Below are positions 9,828 through 17,702 of a stretch of 64,000 nucleotides of DNA, piece by piece. Source of the DNA: an uncultured Bacteroides sp. (GTDB taxonomy: Bacteria > Bacteroidota > Bacteroidia > Bacteroidales > Bacteroidaceae). Position numbers and translations under genes: made by a program. Every line of letters begins with the position of its first letter. Position 1 is the first letter of the stretch. The stretch lies in the NCBI GenBank assembly GCA_944322285.1, contig CALUOR010000002.1:62001-126000 (forward strand). Reading direction: 5' to 3'. The notes under the pieces are model-generated. The model was given only the letters and a program-made list of their open reading frames with translations, had not been told where the DNA came from and did not search any database.

Positions 9828-9885
9828 AGAAAAGCATCGCTTTGAAGGTGTCAAACCTTGGCAAAGACGATGCTTTTCTTTTGCT
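9828..9885 (+). terminator. Rho-independent terminator after the GH78 gene
   Basis: A long stem pairs 9828-9839 (AGAAAAGCATCG) with 9868-9879 (CGATGCTTTTCT), with additional CTTTG/CAAAG pairing inside, followed by TTTTG. It separates the enzyme operon from the sensor gene. Confidence 0.75.
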
Positions 9886-9943
9886 GAGCTATGTCGGAAA
9901 TCATCTTTTTTCCTCTTGTAATCGCTATTTGCGGAAAAAACTG

Positions 9944-9951
9944 TATATTTG
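9944..9951 (+). promoter_or_regulatory. Candidate -7 promoter box (TATATTTG) for the sensor leader
   Basis: TATATTTG matches the TAnnTTTG consensus exactly. No correctly spaced -33 element is obvious. A start about 7 bases downstream would give a leader of roughly 410 nt before the sensor ATG at 10367. Confidence 0.5.
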
Positions 9952-9957
9952 CATCGT

Positions 9958-10366
9958 TTCCCCACGCCGGTGCTGCCATAACGGGCAGTAGGGACGGGTG
10001 GGGTGCATGTACATAAAAGGCGTTTACTGACGCTTTGATTTTGACGATTCAAGAATCTCGCAAATTCAATCGGTTGGTCAAAAACAAAGCAACGGTGAAT
10101 GCCCTCGGGATGTATATTATATAGCCCTTGTTGTGCCTTGTGGTGCAAAGGGGTGTTGTATCTATACATCGGCGTGGGGCTTTCGGCGTTGCTCGTTTCG
10201 ACTAACCGGGCAATGCGAGAGCCTTTGAATCGTGGAACGAGCGACAGGACTGGCTCCACGTTTTTATGTATATGGCTAAGACATCCTTGTGTATAACCTT
10301 TCAGCAGGAGCCGCTGGCATTGGTAGAATTGAACCGGAGGGCGATTGTACCAACGGATTTAATAGT
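9958..10366 (+). other. Long structured leader or small RNA upstream of the hybrid sensor
   Basis: This stretch of about 410 bases holds no ordinary gene but looks structured. CCCCAC near 9960 can pair with GTGGGG near 9998, and CTGCC with GGCAG inside that stem. Further on, CGTGGA and TCCACG (about 10231-10263) form another hairpin, and CTCGTT pairs with AACGAG nearby. A consensus -7 box lies just upstream. It could be an independent small RNA, a 5' regulatory leader, or a repeated genomic element carrying a small ORF (10266-10403). I could not match it to a named RNA family. Confidence 0.4.
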
Positions 10367-10403
10367 ATGGAAAGTGGCTTTCAAAATAATATTGTTCGTG
10401 TAA
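10266..10403 (+). CDS. Possible 45-residue small protein overlapping the sensor start
   Basis: An ATG frame of 45 codons begins MYMAKTSLCITFQQEPL and ends WKVAFKIILFV, in a different frame from the downstream sensor whose start (10367) it overlaps by 37 bases. A second ATG at 10272 would give MAKTSL... The composition looks protein-like, and the overlap could couple its translation to the sensor. There is no recognisable domain, so it may be chance or part of a repeated element. Confidence 0.28.
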   Translation: MYMAKTSLCITFQQEPLALVELNRRAIVPTDLIVWKVAFKIILFV

Positions 10404-13400
10404 AATGTGCTTTACTTCTGCTTCTGATATTTTTTGTTGCGGGAACAAATGTGGCAAGCGAGCCAGATGAAGTCCGTGCGTTGCGTTATAGGCAAATAAC
10501 GATAGCCGATGGGTTACCTTCGGACGAAGTGCAAAAGGTGCATCAGGACCATGACGGCTTTCTTTGGTTTGCCACTCGGTATGGTTTGTGCCGGTTTGAC
10601 GGATATCAGATGATTGTCTTGAAATCCGACTTGTATAATCTTGATTTATTTACTTCCAACGATATTCTATCTCTGGCGGACGATGCCGATGGTTATTTGT
10701 GGATAGGTACCCGGGAAGGGTTGAACAGACTCAACCGGAAGACTGGGGAGATACGTAAGTGGGTTGCTCCTTCTATCCCTAATAATATGGTATCCAGTTT
10801 GCTTGTTACGCGTAAAAATGAGGTGTGGATAGGTACGGATGCCGGCTTATGCCGTTATGTGCCGGAGAAAGATTCTATTTTACTTTATGACAAACGTTTT
10901 ACGAACGGAGTGTTGGGCAGGTGGCCCATCAAGTCATTGTATGAAGATACGGAAGGCGATTTGTGGATAGGCACATGGTCGGACGGACTTTTCCGGTATT
11001 CGCTTGCGTCAGATAAGTTTTATGCTTATCCGCAACTTAATAAGCGAAATTCCGCCCATGTTATTTATCAAGATATGCATGGTGACATTTGGGTCGCGGG
11101 ATGGGATAGCGGCCTGGCCCTGTTGCATCATCCAAAGGATATGGACAAAGTTTCCTACACACGTTATGTACATCAGGATGGGGATGATGCGAGTTTGCAG
11201 GACGATATTGTATATGCATTGGCGGAAGATGTGCATTCAGGAACGTTGTGGATAGGTACGCGTAGCGGGGTGAGCATTATGGATTTAAATCATCCGGGAC
11301 ATTTTGTTAGTTATTCCCCGGGCCAGCCTGGTTCCAGTTTGGCATGCGATGAAATAAACTCGTTGCTATGTGACCGTTCGGGTAACATTTGGCTGGGCAC
11401 TTTGGGAGGTGGAGTGTTGCTGGCAAATACAAAGCCGTTTCCATTTACCGGTCATGAATTAGATTTGGCAAAAGACGGCATCCATACAACGGCGGTTCGT
11501 GCTTTGTTTGCCGATGCAGATAAAAATTTATGGATAGGTGTCGGTTCATATGGATTGGCTTTGCAGGAATATCAAAGCAAGGAGGTGCGATTTTATACAC
11601 ATATTCCGGAATTTTCTGATATTGAGGTGATAGAAACCATTCATGCGATTATTCAGCGTAGTAATGGCGATGTGTGGTTTGGCACGTATGATGGCGGAGT
11701 ATTGGTTTATCGGAAAGGTGAAAAAGTGTATCGGCTCAGGCAACAAGATATGCCTTCTTTTTATTCAGATTGCATTACGGCGCTTTATGAAGATAGTAAA
11801 GGCAATTGTTGGATAGGTTGTCGGGGAGGAATGGGCGTGAATATGTCCAATGGAGAGCATTATAAATTTGGTAAGTTTATTTTTGAGAATGGAGGAGAAA
11901 GCAATTGGTATCATGTGCTGGATGTGGAGGAAGATTGTGACGGAAGTTTTTGGATAGCTACTTCCAATTGCGGAATTATACATTTAGTAGGTGACGTGCA
12001 ATCGCCAGAAAAATTGAAATGTTATAATTATAGCCTTTCCAACCGTTTGCTTTCCACTAATACAGCCTTGTGTTTTCATGTTGATAGATTAGGTCGCTTA
12101 TGGGTTGGTACAGAAGGTGGCGGACTTTTGTTGTACGACCGGGAACAGGAGATGTTTATTGAAATGAATCGAAAATACGACATCCCGGGTGATCGTATCG
12201 GGACGATAGAAGAAGATGAAACCGGTGCGTTGTGGTTAGGGACGAATGTGTCGTTGATTCGTTTTCGATATTTTTCTGATGAAGAAAGACCTTCCGTTCG
12301 GCTCTATACTGCTTCTGATGGTTTGCAGGATAACTTCTTTGCTTCGGTTTCTTCATGTCACAGAGATGGAGAATTGTTTTTTAGCGGGCATAGTGGATAC
12401 AATAGTTTTTTCCCATCGGAATTGAAGGAGGAGAAAGAGGAGATTCCTTTTTATATTACGGATATAAAGATTTTCAATCGTTCGTTTGCGACTTTGGAGG
12501 AAGATGTGCAGGGACGTATTTCGTCAGAAATGCCCTCATATACGCAAAAAATAGTCTTGCCCTATCAGTATAATAATTTCAGCATAGAGTTTGCTTCGCT
12601 TACTTACATGAACCCTGAATTGAATCGCTATGCCTATCAGTTGGAAGGATTTGACGATACTTGGCAGCATGTGAGTGCCAAACACCGTCATGCGTCTTAT
12701 AATAATTTGGAGAGTGGTACGTATCAGTTTCGCCTGAAGGCAACGAATGAAAACGGTGTTTGGAATAAAAATGTACGTGAACTGACGGTTGTGGTTTTGC
12801 CTCCGCCTTGGCAGACGTGGTGGGCATATATGCTTTATATCACCTTTAGTTTGTTGGGCGGATTTTTGATATTTCGTGCCATACGCAATCGTATCCGGTT
12901 GGTTAATGCCCTTCGCATGCAGGAATTGGAGAAATCAAAATCAGAAGAACTGAATCATGCTAAGTTGCAATTCTTCACCAATATTACACATGAATTATTG
13001 ACTCCGTTGACCATTATATCTGCCAGTGTAGATGAACTGAAAACACAAGTGCCGGGGCATGATGCTTTATATGGGGTGATTTCGGTTAACATTCGTAGGC
13101 TTATCCGCTTGTTACAACAGATTCTGGAATTTCGTAAGGCAGAAAGCGGAAATCTTAAACTTTGTGTCTCGCAGGGTGATATTGCTGATTTTGTGCGGAC
13201 AGAGTTTGAGTCTTTCAAACCTTTGGCTAAGAAGCGTGATTTGCATTTCTCTTTTGTTTGCGAGCCTGAATCTATTATTGGATTTTTTGATGCGGACAAG
13301 TTGGACAAAATAATGTATAACTTGTTGTCCAATGCAGCTAAGTATAATAAGGAAGGGGGAAGCGTGCAAGTATCTTTGGGCTATGCTCCCGGTCGCCCAA

Positions 13401-14509
13401 ACTTTGTTCGCCTCAGTGTGAAAGATAATGGCCTTGGTATTTCTAAAGAGAGGCAGAAAACTTTGTTTCAAAGGTTTTATGAGGGCGATTATCGGAAGTT
13501 CAAAACTATTGGTACCGGTATAGGTCTTTCCTTGACGAAAGATTTGGTAGAATTGCATAAAGGCATCATTACGGTAGAGAGTGAAAAAGATCAAGGTACA
13601 GAGTTTGTGGTGCTTCTTCCTATTGCTCGCGGCTGTTTTGAGGAAGAACAGATTAGTGAAGAAACACCGATACCTGTGTTGGAAACCGGGAAACCGGAAG
13701 ACTCATCGCTAAAAGTCGTTGACAAAACCTCTGCTCAGGCATATACTATATTGGTGGTAGAAGATAATGAGGAATTATTGCAGCTGATGAAGCAATTGTT
13801 GCAACGCACTTATCGGGTTGTAACGGCTCGAAACGGGCAAGATGCTGTTACTATTGTAGAAAATGAAGAAATAGATTTGATAGTGACTGATGTTATGATG
13901 CCTGTGATGGATGGGATAGAGCTGTGCAAGTATATAAAAAGTAAGTTGGAATATAGCCATATTCCGCTTATTTTGCTGACAGTCAAGAATCGGGTGGAAG
14001 ATCGTGCCGAAGCTTATGAGATAGGTGCGGACGCTTTTATAACCAAACCTTTCCATGCCAGTGTGCTCCGTGCTCGCATTCGTAATTTGCTAAAAGCGCG
14101 TGAACGTATGATGAGTGATTTCAGAAAGCAAATCGTTTTCCAAGCCAAGGATTTGGAATATACCGATATGGACAAAGAGTTTGTACAACGCGCCATTGAT
14201 TGCGTTGCCCGTCATGCAGCAGAAGAGGCGTTCGGTCAGTTACAATTTGCCGATGAGATGGGGACAAGTAGGTCTACATTGTATCGCAAACTTAAGTCAC
14301 TTACTGGTATGAGTACTACCGGTTTTATCCGCAATGTCCGCTTGAAGACTGCTTGCCGGCTTTTGGAAGAACGTAAAGAAAACATTCGCATTTCAGAGTT
14401 AGCATATTCTGTAGGTTTTGCAGATCCCAAATATTTCAGTGCTTGCTTTAGAAAAGAATTTGGCGTTTTGCCTACAGAATATTTGGAGCAGGTTTTGCAT
14501 AAGAAATAA
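10367..14509 (+). CDS. Hybrid two-component system sensor/regulator (HTCS) of the first PUL
   Basis: This one-protein signalling system senses a glycan fragment in the periplasm and activates its PUL. Residue order from the ATG at 10367: signal anchor (VKCALLLLLIFFVAG), two seven-bladed propellers of repeated LWIGT-type blades, and a Y_Y_Y domain ending near residue 815. Then come a membrane helix (about 818-840), HisKA with phospho-acceptor His875 (ITHELLTPLT), HATPase (VKDNGLGIS, GTGIGLSL), a receiver with Asp1175 (VTDVMMPVMDG) and an AraC-type DNA-binding domain to residue 1380. An upstream in-frame GTG at 10289 would add 26 residues before the signal anchor and is less likely. It sits directly after the GH43/GH78 operon and probably controls it. 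It converges with uvrA, leaving one base between stop codons. Confidence 0.95.
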   Translation: MESGFQNNIVRVKCALLLLLIFFVAGTNVASEPDEVRALRYRQITIADGLPSDEVQKVHQDHDGFLWFATRYGLCRFDGYQMIVLKSDLYNLDLFTSNDILSLADDADGYLWIGTREGLNRLNRKTGEIRKWVAPSIPNNMVSSLLVTRKNEVWIGTDAGLCRYVPEKDSILLYDKRFTNGVLGRWPIKSLYEDTEGDLWIGTWSDGLFRYSLASDKFYAYPQLNKRNSAHVIYQDMHGDIWVAGWDSGLALLHHPKDMDKVSYTRYVHQDGDDASLQDDIVYALAEDVHSGTLWIGTRSGVSIMDLNHPGHFVSYSPGQPGSSLACDEINSLLCDRSGNIWLGTLGGGVLLANTKPFPFTGHELDLAKDGIHTTAVRALFADADKNLWIGVGSYGLALQEYQSKEVRFYTHIPEFSDIEVIETIHAIIQRSNGDVWFGTYDGGVLVYRKGEKVYRLRQQDMPSFYSDCITALYEDSKGNCWIGCRGGMGVNMSNGEHYKFGKFIFENGGESNWYHVLDVEEDCDGSFWIATSNCGIIHLVGDVQSPEKLKCYNYSLSNRLLSTNTALCFHVDRLGRLWVGTEGGGLLLYDREQEMFIEMNRKYDIPGDRIGTIEEDETGALWLGTNVSLIRFRYFSDEERPSVRLYTASDGLQDNFFASVSSCHRDGELFFSGHSGYNSFFPSELKEEKEEIPFYITDIKIFNRSFATLEEDVQGRISSEMPSYTQKIVLPYQYNNFSIEFASLTYMNPELNRYAYQLEGFDDTWQHVSAKHRHASYNNLESGTYQFRLKATNENGVWNKNVRELTVVVLPPPWQTWWAYMLYITFSLLGGFLIFRAIRNRIRLVNALRMQELEKSKSEELNHAKLQFFTNITHELLTPLTIISASVDELKTQVPGHDALYGVISVNIRRLIRLLQQILEFRKAESGNLKLCVSQGDIADFVRTEFESFKPLAKKRDLHFSFVCEPESIIGFFDADKLDKIMYNLLSNAAKYNKEGGSVQVSLGYAPGRPNFVRLSVKDNGLGISKERQKTLFQRFYEGDYRKFKTIGTGIGLSLTKDLVELHKGIITVESEKDQGTEFVVLLPIARGCFEEEQISEETPIPVLETGKPEDSSLKVVDKTSAQAYTILVVEDNEELLQLMKQLLQRTYRVVTARNGQDAVTIVENEEIDLIVTDVMMPVMDGIELCKYIKSKLEYSHIPLILLTVKNRVEDRAEAYEIGADAFITKPFHASVLRARIRNLLKARERMMSDFRKQIVFQAKDLEYTDMDKEFVQRAIDCVARHAAEEAFGQLQFADEMGTSRSTLYRKLKSLTGMSTTGFIRNVRLKTACRLLEERKENIRISELAYSVGFADPKYFSACFRKEFGVLPTEYLEQVLHKK

Positions 14510-14510
14510 T

Positions 14511-17282
14511 TTATCCTAATTTCTCCCGTAGGAACCGTCCCGTGTAGCTCTCCTCACACCGGGCGATGTCCTCCGGCGTGCCCGTGGCCACAAGGCTTCC
14601 TCCCCGGTCGCCGCCTTCAGGGCCGAGGTCTATCACGTAGTCGGCACACTTTATCACGTCCATGTTGTGCTCGATGATGGTGATGCTGTGTCCGCGCCGG
14701 ATGAGGGCGTCGAAGGCTTCGAGCAACTTGCGGATGTCGTGGAAGTGGAGTCCCGTAGTAGGCTCGTCGAAGATGAAGAGTGTGGGGTCGGCCTTCTCCA
14801 GACTGAGGTAGTAGGCCAGCTTCACGCGCTGGTTCTCGCCCCCGGAGAGTGTGGAAGAAGATTGTCCCAACTTGATGTAGCCCAGCCCCACGTCTTGCAG
14901 GGGGATGAGGCGGGCGGCTATCTTGTTTTGCTTGTGTTGGCGGAAGAAGTCGATGGCCTGGTCTACGGTCATCTCCAGTACGTCGTAGATGCTCGCCCCG
15001 TGGAACTTTACCTCCAGGATGTCCGGTTTGAAGCGCTTCCCGTGGCACGACTCACACTCCAGTACCAGGTCGGCCATAAACTGCATTTCCACGGTGATGA
15101 TGCCCTCGCCCTTGCACTCCTCACAGCGTCCTCCGTCGGTGTTGAAGCTGAAGTAGGCGGGGGTGTATCCCATCTGTTTGGCCAATGGTTGGTCGGCAAA
15201 GAGCTTGCGGATGTCGTCGTAGGCCTTGATGTAGGTTACGGGATTGCTTCGCGAGGACTTGCCGATGGGGTTCTGGTCGATGAACTCTACGTTGCGCAGG
15301 TCGCTCAGGTCGCCACCGATGGAGACAAACTCGCCCGGACGCTCCGAGCATTCGTCCAACTCACGTTTCAAGGCGTGGTAGAAGATGTCGCGCACTAAGG
15401 TAGACTTGCCCGAGCCGCTCACGCCCGTCACCACGGTCATCACGTTCAGTGGGAAACGCACGTCAATACCTTTCAGATTGTTTTCCCGCGCGCCTTTCAG
15501 TTCGATGTATTGGTTCCACTTGCGGCGTTCCATGGGCACCGGAATAGTTTCTTCGCCCAGCAGGTAGCGCACGGTGTAGCTCTGTGTATGTTCCTTCAGG
15601 TCTTTCATATCCCCTTGGTACACCACTTCGCCTCCCAAGCGTCCGGCTTTGGGCCCGATATCGATGATGTAGTCCGCCGCGCGGATGATTTCTTCGTCGT
15701 GCTCTACGACCACCACCGTGTTGCCTAACTGCTGGAGTTGGCGCAGGACGTGGATGAGGCGGTCCGTGTCGCGGCTGTGCAGGCCGATGCTCGGCTCGTC
15801 CAGAATGTAGAGGCTTCCTACAAGGCTGCTTCCAAGGGATGTGGCCAGGTTGATGCGCTGGCTCTCGCCTCCGGAGAGGGTGTTGCTCGGACGGTTCAAG
15901 GTCAGGTAGCCCAGTCCCACGTCAATGAGGAACTGGATGCGGCTCTTGATTTCGGTCAGGATGCGGCTGGCTATTTGCGTCTCGTGTTCGGTCAGTTCCA
16001 GGTGGTCGAAGAAGGTCTGCAGTTCCGTGATGGGCAGATCTACCAACTGGCAGATGTTCTTTCCGCCCACCCGCACGTAGGTGGCTTCCGGCTTGAGGCG
16101 TGTGCCATGGCACTTGGGGCAGATGGTCTTGCCCCGGTAGCGTGCCAGCATGACGCGGTATTGTATCTTATATTGATTCTCCTGCAACATGCGGAAGAAG
16201 GCGTTGATACCCTCGAAGTAGGGGGTGCCTTCCCAAAGCATGCGGCGTTGCTCGTCGGTCAGTTCGTAGTAGGGTGTGAAGATGGGAAATCCCGCCCGTT
16301 CGGCTCCGCGGATGACCATGTCGCGCCACTCGCCCATCTTCTCCCCACGCCAGCACACCACGCATCCGTCGTATACGGACAGGGCACGGTTGGGCACCAC
16401 CAGATGCTCGTCAATGCCTATCACTCTGCCGAAGCCTTCGCATTCCGGACAGGCTCCGATGGGGGAGTTGAAGGAGAACATCTGGTCGGTAGGCTCCTCA
16501 AACCGGATGCCGTCCGCTTCGAACTTGGTGCTGAACCGCCTCAGGCTGGTTCCTCCGTCCGCCTCGTAGAAGCGCAGGAGGCAAGCTCCGTCGCCCTCGT
16601 ACATGGCGGTCTCCACGGAGTCGGTCAGGCGGCTCAGGGCGTCCTTCTCGTGCGAGGTGGCCAGTCGGTCCACCAAAAGGAAAAGCGTGTCACTCGGCGA
16701 AGGTTTGTAATCCTCTATGCGAAACATTGTGGCATTCACCTCCAAACGGGTGAATCCTTGTTTCAAGTCCATGTCCAGCTGTTCCTGCAAGGTGCGTCCG
16801 GGAGGAACGATGAGGGGAGCCAGGACGGTGAAGCGGGTGCCGTCGGGATAGTCTAATGTGGTGCGCACGATGTCCTCCACAGAATGTTTCTTCACCTCTT
16901 GTCCGCTCACGGGGCTGAACGTGCGTCCTATGCGGGCGTAGAGCAGTCGCAGGTACTCGTATATCTCGGTCGAAGTGCCTACAGTGGAGCGGGGGTTGCG
17001 GCTGTTCACTTTCTGTTCGATGGCGATGGCGGGCGGCAGGCCTTTGATGAAATCGCACTCCGGCTTGCTCATGCGTCCCAGGAACTGGCGGGCGTAGCTG
17101 CTGAGGCTTTCCACATAGCGTCGTTGGCCTTCGGCATAGAGGGTGTCGAACGCCAGACTCGACTTGCCCGAGCCGCTCAGTCCGGTAATCACTACCAATC
17201 GGTTACGAGGTATTTCTACATCAATATTCTTTAGGTTATTGACTCTTGCGCCTTTTATGATGATGGATTTTGTTTCGCTCAT
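14511..17282 (-). CDS. uvrA: UvrA, excinuclease ABC subunit A
   Basis: This is the damage-recognition ATPase of nucleotide excision repair, acting as a dimer with UvrB. Two ABC modules are visible: [20 protein letters not shown] with [12 protein letters not shown], and [11 protein letters not shown] with [12 protein letters not shown]. Zinc-finger cysteine pairs appear in [25 protein letters not shown] and CESCHGKRF. The start at [19 protein letters not shown] gives 923 residues, close to the family's usual length. A longer frame back to 17417 would run through the promoter. Codons are strongly G/C-ending, unlike the PUL on its left. It has a well-spaced -33/-7 promoter; no SOS box was recognised. 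Confidence 0.98.
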   Translation of the reverse strand: MSETKSIIIKGARVNNLKNIDVEIPRNRLVVITGLSGSGKSSLAFDTLYAEGQRRYVESLSSYARQFLGRMSKPECDFIKGLPPAIAIEQKVNSRNPRSTVGTSTEIYEYLRLLYARIGRTFSPVSGQEVKKHSVEDIVRTTLDYPDGTRFTVLAPLIVPPGRTLQEQLDMDLKQGFTRLEVNATMFRIEDYKPSPSDTLFLLVDRLATSHEKDALSRLTDSVETAMYEGDGACLLRFYEADGGTSLRRFSTKFEADGIRFEEPTDQMFSFNSPIGACPECEGFGRVIGIDEHLVVPNRALSVYDGCVVCWRGEKMGEWRDMVIRGAERAGFPIFTPYYELTDEQRRMLWEGTPYFEGINAFFRMLQENQYKIQYRVMLARYRGKTICPKCHGTRLKPEATYVRVGGKNICQLVDLPITELQTFFDHLELTEHETQIASRILTEIKSRIQFLIDVGLGYLTLNRPSNTLSGGESQRINLATSLGSSLVGSLYILDEPSIGLHSRDTDRLIHVLRQLQQLGNTVVVVEHDEEIIRAADYIIDIGPKAGRLGGEVVYQGDMKDLKEHTQSYTVRYLLGEETIPVPMERRKWNQYIELKGARENNLKGIDVRFPLNVMTVVTGVSGSGKSTLVRDIFYHALKRELDECSERPGEFVSIGGDLSDLRNVEFIDQNPIGKSSRSNPVTYIKAYDDIRKLFADQPLAKQMGYTPAYFSFNTDGGRCEECKGEGIITVEMQFMADLVLECESCHGKRFKPDILEVKFHGASIYDVLEMTVDQAIDFFRQHKQNKIAARLIPLQDVGLGYIKLGQSSSTLSGGENQRVKLAYYLSLEKADPTLFIFDEPTTGLHFHDIRKLLEAFDALIRRGHSITIIEHNMDVIKCADYVIDLGPEGGDRGGSLVATGTPEDIARCEESYTGRFLREKLG

Positions 17283-17312
17283 GTGTTTCGTATCTTGTCT
17301 TTTAGAGTGACG

Positions 17313-17344
17313 CAAATATACGGTAATCTTTTGAACCCTGCAAA
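17313..17344 (-). promoter_or_regulatory. uvrA promoter (-33 TTTG, -7 TATATTTG)
   Basis: Read on the minus strand, TTTG (17344-17341) and TATATTTG (17320-17313) are 20 bp apart, an exact Bacteroidales promoter arrangement. Transcription would start near 17306, about 24 nt before the uvrA ATG. Confidence 0.72.
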
Positions 17345-17413
17345 TAGAATGCATGCGTCTGTGATGAAAATCTTCTGCTCTTTTTTTGACTTCTTGTGCG
17401 GAGGTTGCGTCAT

Positions 17414-17529
17414 TCACGAAACCGTGGCTTTATCCTCGCGAAGGAAAATTATTTCCCTCACGGGGGAAAAATATTTCTATCACGAGGGAAAAATATTTCC
17501 CCTACGAAGGGAAGTCTTTGCTCTCGCGG
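17414..17529. repeat. 22-bp-period palindrome array between uvrA and the DUF5686-like gene
   Basis: Six 6-bp spacers close to TCRCGA start at 17414, 17436, 17458, 17480, 17502 and 17524, exactly 22 bp apart. They alternate with 16-bp cores. The three central cores (17442, 17464, 17486) resemble GGGAAAAATATTTCCC, a near-palindrome; the outer ones are degenerate. It is non-coding and lies upstream of both divergent genes. Confidence 0.85.
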
Positions 17530-17664
17530 AGACAATGTCTTGCATGATACGAAAAAAACTTCTATCTTCGCCCTGAAAATGAGAAAATGAATTATGCCTA
17601 TTTATTTAATTTTAGAAGTTCAATTCTCAAATTATCAAAATAAGGAGGCTGTATTACAAAGATA

Positions 17665-17687
17665 TTGCAGGGTTATTTTTAACTTTG
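17665..17687 (+). promoter_or_regulatory. Promoter of the DUF5686-like gene (-33 TTG, -7 TAACTTTG)
   Basis: TTG (17665-17667) lies 12 bases before TAACTTTG (17680-17687). The -7 box fits TAnnTTTG exactly but the gap is shorter than the usual 19-21, so only the -7 assignment is firm. Transcription near 17694 would give a leader of only 9-18 nt. Confidence 0.5.
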
Positions 17688-17702
17688 CAGTGATAATTAT
17701 GC

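Noticed and set aside
10099-10296. 65-codon open frame in the sensor leader
   Set aside because: It is Cys/Leu-rich without a domain and overlaps the predicted stems, so it is more likely chance than a gene.
10289-10366. GTG start of the first hybrid sensor 26 codons upstream
   Set aside because: It would put polar residues ahead of the signal anchor; the ATG at 10367 is a better start.
17283-17417. 45-residue N-terminal extension of UvrA
   Set aside because: The family starts near [16 protein letters not shown], and the extension covers the uvrA promoter.
17414-17529. Possible CRISPR array (regular short repeats and spacers)
   Set aside because: The unit is only 22 bp, the longer segments are similar to each other and palindromic, and no cas genes are nearby.
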